64,000 nucleotides of DNA, taken from the NCBI RefSeq assembly GCF_001957125.1, contig NZ_MPHJ01000017.1, forward strand, positions 47,651-111,650. The letters run 5' to 3'. The stretch is from Shewanella sp. UCD-KL12 (GTDB lineage: Bacteria; Pseudomonadota; Gammaproteobacteria; Enterobacterales; Shewanellaceae). Position 1 is the stretch's first letter; each line of letters starts with the position of its first letter. Below, one piece after another: positions 50,983-60,359 of this stretch. The notes beneath the pieces are model-generated. The model did no database searches. It was not told where the DNA came from and saw only the letters and a list, made by a program, of their open reading frames with translations. A program made the position numbers and the translations under genes.

Positions 50983-51777
50983 CTAATCGAGCAGCTCCAT
51001 GCGGTAATCATTAGCAGGGTAATGAAATGGCACTGGGCCATCTGGATTGCCCAGCATAAACTGTTTTAATTGCTCGTTACTCGACAGCTTGAGCTCCTCT
51101 GGAGTGCCTTGAGCTATCACACGTTTATCCGCCATCACATACACATAATCTGCAATGCCTAGCACCTCTTGAACATCATGAGAGATCACAACAGAGGTAA
51201 GTTGTAGCGCGTCAGATAACTCTCTGATGAGTTTAACCAGCACCCCCATTGATATAGGGTCTTGGCCAGCAAATGGCTCATCATACATCACCATGTCAGG
51301 TTCAAGGGCTATTGCCCTAGCAAGCGCAACTCTGCGCTGCATACCACCACTTAACTCACTGGGCATCATCTTAGCAGTGCCGCGTAGCCCAACCGCCTCA
51401 AGCTTCATCAATACGATACGCTTGATGAGCTCCTCTGCTAGACCTGAATGCTCACGAAGCGCAAATGCCACATTATCGAATACATTCATGTCAGTAAAAA
51501 GCGCACCGCTTTGAAATAGCATGCTCATGCGTTTACGCAGGCTAAATAACTGCTCCCTATTACATCGGTGCATATCATGACCATCAAATAACACTTTGCC
51601 ACTGTCAGGTGTTAACTGGCCACCGATTAATTTCAGTAGCGTGGTTTTTCCTATTCCACTTGGCCCCATAATCGCGGTGACTTTCCCCTTAGGAATAGAG
51701 AGTGTTATATCATCAAAAATCAGATGCTCACCTCGGCTAAAACCCAGGTTATGGATCTCGACCAGTGACTCTGTCAT
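50983..51777 (-). CDS. mlaF: Phospholipid ABC transporter ATPase MlaF
   Basis: ATPase of MlaFEDB. Walker A GPSGIGKTTLLK near 39, signature LSGGMQRRVALARA near 143, Walker B MVMYDEPFAGQDP near 163. The ATG at 51777 (264 residues) has an AAAGAG site. It is the first gene of the operon and is divergent from yrbG. Confidence 0.94.
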   Translation of the reverse strand: MTESLVEIHNLGFSRGEHLIFDDITLSIPKGKVTAIMGPSGIGKTTLLKLIGGQLTPDSGKVLFDGHDMHRCNREQLFSLRKRMSMLFQSGALFTDMNVFDNVAFALREHSGLAEELIKRIVLMKLEAVGLRGTAKMMPSELSGGMQRRVALARAIALEPDMVMYDEPFAGQDPISMGVLVKLIRELSDALQLTSVVISHDVQEVLGIADYVYVMADKRVIAQGTPEELKLSSNEQLKQFMLGNPDGPVPFHYPANDYRMELLD

Positions 51778-52007
51778 GTATGACTCTTTGGGCTTCATAT
51801 CGCATCCATTCAATAATAGAAAGATTATCAAGGGTAAGTTGTCCCGTCAGCCCCCTTTGCTCTCCTGGAGAAGAAAGTTAAGCCACAGAAAGGAGGCAAA
51901 TTGTACGTAATTGGGCAAATAGGTACAACAGAATCAACACTATCTCATCTCAATACTTTCAATTTTGCTCAATTCCAGCGAAAATGCGCGGCAGACTAAC
52001 TTTTGAA

Positions 52008-52976
52008 ATGAATTTGATGTTATTTAATATTTTTTTACTCATTGCTGGATTAGGTGCCTTGGTATGGAGTGCCGATAAATTTGTTTATGGTGCAGCCGCT
52101 TTTGCCAGAAACCTAGGTCTTCCTCCTATGCTAATCGGCTTAACCATAGTCGCAATGGGTAGCTCAGCACCAGAGATGTTTGTTGCAGCAACAGCATCCA
52201 TGGATGGGATGACAGATACCGCCATTGGTAATGTATTAGGCTCAAATATTGCCAACATCACATTAATCTTAGGCTTAACTGCCTTACTTGGTGCTATTGC
52301 AGTAAGCTCACAAACCTTACTACGCGAAATACCTTTAATGCTGGCAGCAACTGCAATCGCAGGTTACTTTCTCCATGATGGTTTCCTGAGCCGCATGGAA
52401 GGCTTTATGCTTATGGGACTGTTTTTTATGCTCATGGGCTATCTCATTTGGCATGGTTTAACGAATAAAAAGCAGGACCCATTAGCTGATGAGTCCGATG
52501 AAGAGATACCAACAGGTGTACCTACCAGCAAAGCAATTATGTGGTTGGTGGTCGGCATTGTACTATTGCCTCTTTCTGCAGACTGGATGGTGCAAGGCGC
52601 GGTAGGTATCGCAAAAGCTTATCACTTGTCTGATCTGGTCATAGGTTTAACCATTATCGCCATTGGCACTAGCTTGCCAGAGCTTGCAGCTTGTGTTGCT
52701 GGTGTACTGAAAAAAGAAGATGACCTCGCAATCGGTAATATTGTAGGGTCCAACTTGTTCAATATTCTTGCTGTTCTAGCGCTACCAGGCATTATTGCGC
52801 CTGGTGAAGTAGATGCAGCAGCCAGCACACGTGATTTTTATATGGTTCTGGCAACAAGTAGCGCATTAGCTGTGTTCATTTTACTAAGTGGCCGTGCAAG
52901 AGCACTAAAGCCTTGGCATGGTGTCGTGTTATTGTTCACTTTTATTGCGTACCAAGCATTCCTTTTTCTTGCATAA
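52008..52976 (+). CDS. yrbG: Calcium/sodium antiporter YrbG
   Basis: K-dependent Ca/Na exchanger family with two inverted alpha-repeats: GLTIVAMGSSAPEMFVAATAS with GNVLGSNIANITLILG, and GLTIIAIGTSLPELAACVAG with GNIVGSNLFNILAVL. 322 residues and about ten helices. The start is either the ATG at 52008 or at 52017; I use 52008. It is the first gene before kdsD, as in E. coli. Confidence 0.9.
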   Translation: MNLMLFNIFLLIAGLGALVWSADKFVYGAAAFARNLGLPPMLIGLTIVAMGSSAPEMFVAATASMDGMTDTAIGNVLGSNIANITLILGLTALLGAIAVSSQTLLREIPLMLAATAIAGYFLHDGFLSRMEGFMLMGLFFMLMGYLIWHGLTNKKQDPLADESDEEIPTGVPTSKAIMWLVVGIVLLPLSADWMVQGAVGIAKAYHLSDLVIGLTIIAIGTSLPELAACVAGVLKKEDDLAIGNIVGSNLFNILAVLALPGIIAPGEVDAAASTRDFYMVLATSSALAVFILLSGRARALKPWHGVVLLFTFIAYQAFLFLA

Positions 52977-53013
52977 CTGCACTAGACCGACCTGAATAGA
53001 CAGAGAGTTCAAG

Positions 53014-53991
53014 ATGGTAGATGAAAAAAAATTACGTCAGTGGGGCACAAACGTTATCGATGTAGAGCGCAACGCACTCGATAACCTATATCAATATGTC
53101 GACTCAAGTGAGTTTGCATCGGCTTGTAACTTGATCCTTGAATGTACAGGCAAGGTCATTGTTATGGGCATGGGAAAGTCAGGCCATATTGGTAATAAAA
53201 TCTCTGCAACGTTAGCTAGTACCGGCACACCGGCATTCTTCGTTCACCCTGGTGAAGCTAGCCATGGCGACCTTGGTGTACTCAGCGAGAACGATATCAT
53301 TCTTGCTATCTCTAACTCTGGAGAAGCTGGCGAAATTTTAACCTTAATGCCAGTGATAAAGCGTATGGGGCTACCTATTATCGCTGTCACAGGTAAGCCT
53401 GAGTCTACAATGGCGAAGCACTCAGTGGTTCATCTTTGTATTGAAGTCCCAGAAGAAGCCTGCCCATTAGGGTTAGCACCGACTTCAAGTACCACGGCAA
53501 CACTTGTGATGGGAGATGCGCTAGCCGTTGCGCTGTTACAAGCGAGAGGCTTTACCAAGGATGATTTTGCCTTGTCACACCCAGGTGGTAGTTTAGGGCG
53601 TAAATTACTATTAAAAGTCAGTGATGTTATGCATAAAGGCAGTGAATTACCTTTAGTCAGCCATAATATCTGTATCACAGATGCCCTTTATGAAATCTCC
53701 AAAAAAGGCTTGGGCATGACAGCCGTTATCGATGATAAGGCCACCTTAGTTGGTATCTTCACCGATGGCGACTTACGAAGAGTCATCGATGCCCAAGTAG
53801 ACTTAAGTAAAACGCCGATAGCCGATGTCATGTCAAAAGGCTGTGTCACTATCTCTGATGGCGTTTTGGCGGCAGAAGCATTAAAAGTAATGGATGAAAA
53901 AGATATCAATGGACTCATTGTCATTGATGAAAACAACTCGCCGATTGGCGCACTGAATATGCTTGATATGGTCAAGGCAGGAGTGATCTAA
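53014..53991 (+). CDS. kdsD: Arabinose-5-phosphate isomerase
   Basis: Converts ribulose-5-phosphate to arabinose-5-phosphate for Kdo synthesis. It has a SIS domain (VIVMGMGKSGHIGNKISATLASTGTPA) and two CBS domains (MHKGSELPLV, DVMSKGCVTI). 325 residues as in E. coli (328). It is spaced 1 bp from kdsC. Confidence 0.95.
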   Translation: MVDEKKLRQWGTNVIDVERNALDNLYQYVDSSEFASACNLILECTGKVIVMGMGKSGHIGNKISATLASTGTPAFFVHPGEASHGDLGVLSENDIILAISNSGEAGEILTLMPVIKRMGLPIIAVTGKPESTMAKHSVVHLCIEVPEEACPLGLAPTSSTTATLVMGDALAVALLQARGFTKDDFALSHPGGSLGRKLLLKVSDVMHKGSELPLVSHNICITDALYEISKKGLGMTAVIDDKATLVGIFTDGDLRRVIDAQVDLSKTPIADVMSKGCVTISDGVLAAEALKVMDEKDINGLIVIDENNSPIGALNMLDMVKAGVI

Positions 53992-53992
53992 T

Positions 53993-54550
53993 ATGAGTAC
54001 TACACATCAAAGCTTTTATGGCCCAGTTGCAGATACCGTATGGCAAAAAGCCAAGCAGATAAAGTTACTCATCTGCGACGTTGATGGTGTTTTTTCTGAT
54101 GGCCTTGTCTATATGAGCAATGCCGGTGAAGAGTTAAAAACTTTCCATACTAGAGATGGCTATGGGGTTCGCTCGCTACTCACCAGTGATCTACCCGTTG
54201 CTATTATCACAGGACGAAAGTCTCAAATTGTCGAAGATCGCATGACGGCACTTGGGATCACCCATATCTATCAGGGTGTTGATAATAAGCTAGTGCCTTA
54301 CCAAGAATTACTTAAGCTTTATAACGTCACTCCAGAAGAGGTGGCTTACATAGGTGACGATATTGTCGACTTACCAGTAATGAAAGAGGTTGGCTTAGCG
54401 GTATGTGTGGCTGATGGGCACCCCTATGTAAAACAGCATGCTGACTTTGTCACGACTATCAGAGGCGGCCATGGTGCCCTGCGTGAATTAACAGACCTAT
54501 TACTCCTTGCTCAAGATAAATTCGATACCGCTCATGGAATGAGTATATGA
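53993..54550 (+). CDS. kdsC: 3-deoxy-D-manno-octulosonate-8-phosphate phosphatase
   Basis: HAD phosphatase making Kdo. Motif I CDVDGVFSDG carries both catalytic Asp residues; ITGRKSQIVEDR and YIGDDIVDLPVM complete it. 185 residues. It overlaps lptC by 4 bp. Confidence 0.95.
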   Translation: MSTTHQSFYGPVADTVWQKAKQIKLLICDVDGVFSDGLVYMSNAGEELKTFHTRDGYGVRSLLTSDLPVAIITGRKSQIVEDRMTALGITHIYQGVDNKLVPYQELLKLYNVTPEEVAYIGDDIVDLPVMKEVGLAVCVADGHPYVKQHADFVTTIRGGHGALRELTDLLLLAQDKFDTAHGMSI

Positions 54551-55104
54551 ATAGAGTGACGCTGGCTATTACCGCTTTTTTCGGCACTGCGCTAATCTTG
54601 TACTGGCAAGTACAATCTAAGCGTGGCAATGAGGAGATCGCGATTGATGCCAGTTTAAAACCTGATTACATTGCCGATAATTTACGGAGTGTCGATTACA
54701 ACGAGCAAGGGCTGGTTAACAGCCGCGTGACTGCGACTCATATGGAGCACTTTGACGAAGCAAATATGACTTACTTCACTCAGCCCATATACTTAGTCTA
54801 TCCAGATGAAGGTCAGGCGCAATGGCGGCTGCAATCCACCATGGGGACGCTCAATAAAAAATCAGGCAAAGTCATTCTCGAGAACAATGTTATTATTGAT
54901 GCCATCAGCCCAGAAGAGCCCATTCAAACGATAAAAACCAGTTATCTAGAGCTAGACCTTAATACCATGATCATGACTTCCGATCGTGAAATTTATATTA
55001 CTGGCAATGACTTTATCATTGAAGGTTTAGGACTTTTCGGCGATCTTAACGCTCAAAAAGTAGAGCTTATCAGTAAGGTGCGCGGCACCTATGCGACAAA
55101 TTGA
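54547..55104 (+). CDS. lptC: LPS export protein LptC
   Basis: Bitopic inner membrane protein linking LptBFG to LptA. N-terminal helix TLAITAFFGTALILYW, then a beta-jellyroll with VNSRVTATHMEHF and a final strand region. 185 residues as in E. coli (191). Confidence 0.92.
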   Translation: MNRVTLAITAFFGTALILYWQVQSKRGNEEIAIDASLKPDYIADNLRSVDYNEQGLVNSRVTATHMEHFDEANMTYFTQPIYLVYPDEGQAQWRLQSTMGTLNKKSGKVILENNVIIDAISPEEPIQTIKTSYLELDLNTMIMTSDREIYITGNDFIIEGLGLFGDLNAQKVELISKVRGTYATN

Positions 55105-55231
55105 TAAGCATTTGACCCGTATAATATTAAGATATATTAGCTAAAGCCAAAATTAGCACAGTAAATTGATTTAAAATTCCAGCGTATATTAACCTTGTGA
55201 TTAACACTCGCTACGCCATTTGAAGGACAAT

Positions 55232-55801
55232 ATGAACAGACATAACTTAATCATCGCAGCCCTGCTGTGCATCACAAGTTTTAGTGGTGTAGCGAAGCAA
55301 GATGACCTCATGCAAGAGGTTAAGATCTCAGCGGCGAGCCAGGAAGCTGATATTAAGAATAATCAGATGATCTTCAATGGACCCGTTGAAGTCACGCAAG
55401 GCTCAATTAAAATTTTAGCCGATGAACTAAGAGCATCTTCAAAAGAGGATGGAGGCGGAAAGATCCTAATCGCTGTAGGTGATCCCGCAACCTACACCCA
55501 GATAATGGAAGATGGCCGCCCGGCAACGGCAAGTGCTCAAGAGATCCGCTACGAGCTTTCAAATCGAACATTGACGTTAGTGGGCAATGCAAGCTTAGAG
55601 CAAGATGGTAGCCAAGTAACAGGTAATATGATCCGCTACAATATCGAACAGCAGCAGTTGATAGCAGAAAGTAAGGGCAATGATAGAGTCATTACTATTA
55701 TTCAGCCTGAAAACTATCAAGAGGAAGACAAGGTTCAACCGCCAAAAGAGCAAGCGCCTATTCCTACCCAATTACCTGAATTAGAGCAAAAAAACCAATG
55801 A
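55232..55801 (+). CDS. lptA: LPS transport periplasmic protein LptA
   Basis: Periplasmic bridge for LPS. A signal peptide (LIIAALLCITSFSGVA) precedes the OstA domain: AASQEADIKNNQMIFNGPVEVTQGSIKILADEL. The ATG at 55232 has AAGGAC before it; an in-frame TTG four codons earlier is unlikely. It overlaps lptB by 4 bp. Confidence 0.93.
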   Translation: MNRHNLIIAALLCITSFSGVAKQDDLMQEVKISAASQEADIKNNQMIFNGPVEVTQGSIKILADELRASSKEDGGGKILIAVGDPATYTQIMEDGRPATASAQEIRYELSNRTLTLVGNASLEQDGSQVTGNMIRYNIEQQQLIAESKGNDRVITIIQPENYQEEDKVQPPKEQAPIPTQLPELEQKNQ

Positions 55802-56529
55802 GCCAAATGACACTGAAGGCGGTTAACCTTGCCAAGAGCTACAAAAGCAGAGCCGTTGTACAAGATGTCAGTATTACTGTAAAAACAGGACAGATTGTCG
55901 GATTGCTTGGCCCTAATGGTGCCGGTAAAACTACGACATTCTATATGGTTGTGGGATTAGTTCAGAGTGACAAGGGTCGGATCTTAATTGACGATGATGA
56001 TCTCACGTTAGATCCTATGCATCTAAGAGCCAGAAAAGGGATCGGTTACCTACCACAGGAAGCCAGCATTTTTAGAAAGTTATCGGTTAGAGATAACATC
56101 ATGGCTGTACTGCAAACTCGCTCTGATCTCGATAGCAATGGTCGCGATGAGCACCTCGAGAGCTTACTTGAAGAGTTTCATATCACTCATATTCGTGACA
56201 GCCAAGGCATGGCACTTTCGGGCGGTGAACGCCGACGAGTAGAAATAGCCAGAGCATTAGCCGCTAATCCTAAATTTATTTTACTCGATGAGCCATTTGC
56301 CGGTGTCGATCCTATTTCCGTGATCGACATCAAAAAGATCATTGAACAATTAAAGAGTCGCGGCCTAGGTGTGCTAATTACAGACCATAATGTTCGTGAA
56401 ACCTTAGATGTTTGTGAGCGTGCATACATAGTAAGTCACGGAAACTTAATAGCAGAAGGTACACCTGCTGAAATCTTGGACAATCAGCAAGTGCGAGCAG
56501 TGTACTTAGGTGAACAATTCAAGCTATAG
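55798..56529 (+). CDS. lptB: LPS export ABC transporter ATPase LptB
   Basis: ATPase powering LPS extraction. Walker A GPNGAGKTTTFYM near 39, Q-loop YLPQEASIFR, signature LSGGERRRVEIARA near 141, Walker B FILLDEPFAGVDP. 243 residues as in E. coli (241). Confidence 0.96.
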   Translation: MSQMTLKAVNLAKSYKSRAVVQDVSITVKTGQIVGLLGPNGAGKTTTFYMVVGLVQSDKGRILIDDDDLTLDPMHLRARKGIGYLPQEASIFRKLSVRDNIMAVLQTRSDLDSNGRDEHLESLLEEFHITHIRDSQGMALSGGERRRVEIARALAANPKFILLDEPFAGVDPISVIDIKKIIEQLKSRGLGVLITDHNVRETLDVCERAYIVSHGNLIAEGTPAEILDNQQVRAVYLGEQFKL

Positions 56530-56586
56530 TTAATCAAAGGACTCAGTCTTCTAATTCAAATAACTGATGATATGTCCATTTCAACT

Positions 56587-56634
56587 CACTGAACAATCAG
56601 TGGGTCTAGGGGCTCAGAGAAACCCCACAACTAG
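56587..56634. other. Two small hairpins between lptB and rpoN
   Basis: CACTGA/TCAGTG (loop ACAA) and GGGG/CCCC follow each other in the 155-bp gap. They may attenuate read-through from the lpt genes, but no T-run is present. Confidence 0.35.
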
Positions 56635-56684
56635 TTAAAGCAAGCTTTCTCATTTTATACTTACAATGAAGGGAATAGCGGTAA

Positions 56685-58181
56685 ATGAAAGCGTCACTCC
56701 AGCTTAAAATGGGTCAGCAGTTAACCATGACACCACAACTGCAACAGGCAATACGTCTATTGCAGCTATCGTCGCTGGAACTGCAACAAGAAATCCAACA
56801 AGCCTTAGACTCCAACCCCCTTCTCGAACTTGATGAAGAGCAAGTTGACACTACAGACAATGGTGAAGACAAAACCATTGAAAATGCCGAGTCTGAATAT
56901 AGCGCCAAGGCAGACTCTGATACAGATACTGAAGGTCAACTTGATAACTCAGCAGTAGAAACATCAGACGCCTTAACACAGGATTCAATGCCTGAAGAGT
57001 TGCCGATGGATACCACTTGGGACGAGGTATATACAGCGACCCCGAATTCAAGTTCTGGTGCAATGCGTGATGACGATATGCCTTTTCAAGGCGAAACCAG
57101 TGAAGGTTTGTACGAGCATCTTGAGTGGCAAAAAAACTTAACGCCTTTTTCTGATAATGATCTCGCCATTGCTACGGCGATTATTGATGCCATCGATGAG
57201 CGTGGCTACCTCACCCAAAGTGTTGAGGATATTCTCGAGGCCATGGGTGACCCTGAGATAGAGCTTGATGAAGTTGAAGCAGTACTAAAGCGTGTTCAAC
57301 ATTTCGACCCGATTGGTATTGCGGCCAGAGATCTCAGTGAATGTTTAATGATTCAACTCGCGCAATACGCTGATAGCACCCCACATATCGATAATGCTCG
57401 CATCCTGATAGCTGAACACCTTAGTCTGATCGCAGGGCGAGACTTCCGCCTCTTAATGCGCAAAACTAAGCTTAAAGAAGACGAGCTAAGAGAAGCGATT
57501 GAATTAATACAGACGCTAAACCCACGTCCAGGTCTCGCCATCACGCCTGGCCGTGATGAGTATGTGATCCCCGATGTCACAGTGACCAAGAAAAAGGGTC
57601 GCTGGGTTGTCGAGCTAAATCCAGATTACATGCCAAAAATCAATGTAAATCAGCATTATGCTTCAATGGCCAAGAGTACTAAGAGTCAAGCTGATGGCCA
57701 GTTTATACGTGGACACTTGCAAGAAGCTAAATGGTTTATTAAGAGTTTAGAAAGTCGTAACGACACCTTGTTAAAAGTCGCTAACTGTATCGTCAAGTTT
57801 CAACAAGGCTTCTTTGAGTACGGTGAAGAAGCGATGAAACCTATGGTACTTAACGATATTGCAGAAGCCGTTGAGATGCACGAATCAACGATCTCACGGG
57901 TCACGACGCAAAAATATATGCACACCCCGAGAGGTATTTTCGAGCTTAAATATTTCTTCTCTAGCCATGTCGGTACAGACGATGGCGGCGAGTGCTCTTC
58001 AACGGCAATCCGAGCCTTTATTAAGAAGCTAGTTGCCGCAGAAAACCAAAAGAAACCACTTAGTGATAGTAAAATGGCACTTTTATTGGCAGAGCAAGGC
58101 ATTAAGGTTGCGAGGCGTACCATAGCTAAATACCGTGAAGCCATGTTGATTCCACCTTCGAATCAGCGCAAAAGTTTGTAG
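56685..58181 (+). CDS. rpoN: RNA polymerase sigma-54 factor
   Basis: Alternative sigma factor for nitrogen and flagellar genes, needing enhancer-binding ATPases. Region I is glutamine/leucine-rich (MTPQLQQAIRLLQLSSLELQQEI), region II acidic. The C-terminal RpoN box is ARRTIAKYREAM near 475. 498 residues, near E. coli (477). Confidence 0.97.
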   Translation: MKASLQLKMGQQLTMTPQLQQAIRLLQLSSLELQQEIQQALDSNPLLELDEEQVDTTDNGEDKTIENAESEYSAKADSDTDTEGQLDNSAVETSDALTQDSMPEELPMDTTWDEVYTATPNSSSGAMRDDDMPFQGETSEGLYEHLEWQKNLTPFSDNDLAIATAIIDAIDERGYLTQSVEDILEAMGDPEIELDEVEAVLKRVQHFDPIGIAARDLSECLMIQLAQYADSTPHIDNARILIAEHLSLIAGRDFRLLMRKTKLKEDELREAIELIQTLNPRPGLAITPGRDEYVIPDVTVTKKKGRWVVELNPDYMPKINVNQHYASMAKSTKSQADGQFIRGHLQEAKWFIKSLESRNDTLLKVANCIVKFQQGFFEYGEEAMKPMVLNDIAEAVEMHESTISRVTTQKYMHTPRGIFELKYFFSSHVGTDDGGECSSTAIRAFIKKLVAAENQKKPLSDSKMALLLAEQGIKVARRTIAKYREAMLIPPSNQRKSL

Positions 58182-58404
58182 ATTCAATTGAAGCCTTGAG
58201 TTGAAATTGTAAGCTTAGAACGTAAAGCTATTTTACTTAAGGCTTAAAAAGTTCTCATAATGAGATCTATAACCAGCACAGGTCTGTAGTCGAAATTTTA
58301 GGGCCTAACTCTGGTAGACAGGGAAAATGGTTGAGAAATAAGCTAAATGGCTTAACTCGAATTAACCTAATTGTTAAACAACAGCGAACTGGAGGAGTAT
58401 TTCT

Positions 58405-58692
58405 ATGCAAATAAACCTAACTGGACACCATATTGAGATCACAACATCGTTGAGACATTATGTTGAAGAGAAGTTTACTAAGCTTGAACGACATTTCGAT
58501 CAGATCAATAATGTGCACGTTATTTTAAATGTTCAGAAAATGCAGCAAAAAGCCGAGGCCAAACTCCACTTAGCAGGTGGTGAAGTCTTTGCAACGTCGC
58601 AAAATGCAGACATGTATGCCGCAATCGACTCCCTGATAGACAAGCTAGACCGTCAGGTAATTAAACATAAAGAGAAGCTAACAAAACATTAA
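58405..58692 (+). CDS. hpf: Ribosome hibernation promoting factor
   Basis: Binds the 30S subunit to form 100S hibernating ribosomes. MQINLTGHHIEITTSLRHYVEEKFTKL and the 95-residue length mark the short HPF. A GGAGGAG site precedes it. The place after rpoN is conserved. Confidence 0.94.
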   Translation: MQINLTGHHIEITTSLRHYVEEKFTKLERHFDQINNVHVILNVQKMQQKAEAKLHLAGGEVFATSQNADMYAAIDSLIDKLDRQVIKHKEKLTKH

Positions 58693-58694
58693 CG

Positions 58695-59138
58695 ATGGAA
58701 TTAAGCACCATCCTGCAGCCGGAGTGTACTACTTGCGCCACTCCGGGCAGTAAGAAAAAGGTATTGGAACTTATCAGCGATCTTGCCGCTGTCCAATACC
58801 CAACCCTATCCTCACAAGAGATTTTTGAAAGTCTTCTGGCGAGAGAGAAAATGGGAAGCACAGGTATAGGTAATGGTATTGCAATTCCTCATGGAAGGCT
58901 GACCAATATAAGTCAACCCGTCGCGGTTTTAATTAAGTGTGAGGAACCTATCTCCTTCGACTCAATTGATAAGCAACCGGTTGATATTCTTTTTGCACTC
59001 TTAGTTCCTGCAGAACAATGTGAACAACACTTGAGTACCTTGTCCTCTATGGCAGAAAAGCTCAACAATAAGCACATAGTAAAGCAGTTACGAAAAACTC
59101 AAGATGAGTCCGAACTTTATCAGGTGATAACGCAATGA
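58695..59138 (+). CDS. ptsN: Nitrogen-regulatory PTS EIIA component
   Basis: EIIA-Ntr; the phosphorylated His is His66 in GIGNGIAIPHGRL. It regulates potassium uptake and other targets through PtsP-Npr phosphorylation. 147 residues. It overlaps rapZ by 4 bp. Confidence 0.95.
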   Translation: MELSTILQPECTTCATPGSKKKVLELISDLAAVQYPTLSSQEIFESLLAREKMGSTGIGNGIAIPHGRLTNISQPVAVLIKCEEPISFDSIDKQPVDILFALLVPAEQCEQHLSTLSSMAEKLNNKHIVKQLRKTQDESELYQVITQ

Positions 59139-59983
59139 AACTGGTGATGGTATCCGGTCGTTCCGGTTCAGGAAAATCTGTCGTACTTAGGGTCTTAGAA
59201 GATCTGGGCTACTATTGTGTCGACAACCTTCCACTCCCTATGATGGATACCCTACTGGAACAGCTAAAAGGTAGTACCGAGCAGGTCGCAATTAGCGTTG
59301 ATGTTCGTAACATGCCGGAGCAAGATAAAGAGCTAGAGAAACAATTAGCTAACTTACCTGAAGGAACTGAACTACTCAGTTTCTTTTTAAACTCTTCAGA
59401 TGAAGTCTTGCTAAAGCGTTACAGTGAGACTCGCCGCTTACATCCATTGTCTCGTACCAAAAGCTCCCTAAAAGAAGCTGTTGAGCACGAGAGATTGTTG
59501 CTTGAACCCGTTTCAAAATTAGTCGACCATTACATAGATACCTCTGAACTCAATATCTATGATCTCAGTAACCAGATCCGTGAAATATTGCTCGGCAGTG
59601 TCGATAAAGAGTTAGTCATTAACTTCGAGTCCTTCGGCTTTAAATACGGCATGCCTGCTGAAGCTGATTTTATGTTTGATGTTCGCTTTCTGCCTAACCC
59701 CCATTGGGAGCCTGAGCTCAGACCAATGACAGGCTTAGATGAACCAGTTCAACTCTTTTTAAGCCAGCAGCCAATGGTGAACAAGTTTATCTGGCAGATA
59801 GAAAACTTACTTGAAACTTGGTTGCCTCACTTAGAAAGAAATAACCGTAGCTACCTCACTATTGCTATTGGCTGTACGGGTGGACAGCACAGATCGGTAT
59901 ACGTCACCGATCAACTTGCTAAACTCTTTAGTAATAGTAAGCATAAGGTGCTCGCCCGTCATCGAGAGATGAGTAATGATTAA
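59135..59983 (+). CDS. rapZ: RNase adapter protein RapZ
   Basis: P-loop protein that in E. coli targets GlmZ small RNA to RNase E and so controls GlcN6P synthase. Walker A GRSGSGKSV at 8-16, DLGYYCVDNLP, and the C-terminal IAIGCTGGQHRSVYVTDQL. 282 residues as usual (284). Confidence 0.95.
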   Translation: MKLVMVSGRSGSGKSVVLRVLEDLGYYCVDNLPLPMMDTLLEQLKGSTEQVAISVDVRNMPEQDKELEKQLANLPEGTELLSFFLNSSDEVLLKRYSETRRLHPLSRTKSSLKEAVEHERLLLEPVSKLVDHYIDTSELNIYDLSNQIREILLGSVDKELVINFESFGFKYGMPAEADFMFDVRFLPNPHWEPELRPMTGLDEPVQLFLSQQPMVNKFIWQIENLLETWLPHLERNNRSYLTIAIGCTGGQHRSVYVTDQLAKLFSNSKHKVLARHREMSND

Positions 59984-60251
59984 ATTAGAACGCCAAATCA
60001 CCATTTGCAATAAGCTTGGACTGCACGCAAGAGCGGCTACTAAGCTGGCCATACTCGCTTCAGAGTTCGATGCAGAAGTCACCATTATCCAAGGTGAAAG
60101 AAGAGCTTCAGCAGCCAGTGTGTTAGGGCTGCTTATGCTTGAAACGGGAATGGGGAAAACAATCACCTTACTGGGTGAAGGTCCCGATGCAGATGCCGCT
60201 CTCGATGCTATTTGTGCATTGGTTGAAGCGAAATTTGATGAAGCAAGTTAA
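59976..60251 (+). CDS. npr: Nitrogen-regulatory HPr-like phosphocarrier NPr
   Basis: HPr-fold carrier between PtsP and PtsN. Phospho-His is His17 in KLGLHARAATKLA; the regulatory Ser-like region is RRASAASVLGLLML. 91 residues. It overlaps rapZ by 8 bp and is the last gene of the operon. Confidence 0.94.
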   Translation: MIKLERQITICNKLGLHARAATKLAILASEFDAEVTIIQGERRASAASVLGLLMLETGMGKTITLLGEGPDADAALDAICALVEAKFDEAS

Positions 60252-60359
60252 CCTAGCGCTGTAATAAATTCAGAGTATACTCTTCCTTTCTTTTACAAAT
60301 TAATCAGTTAAATCTAATCTTAAGCTACATATCATCTCAGATCTAAGGGAGGGTCAGCG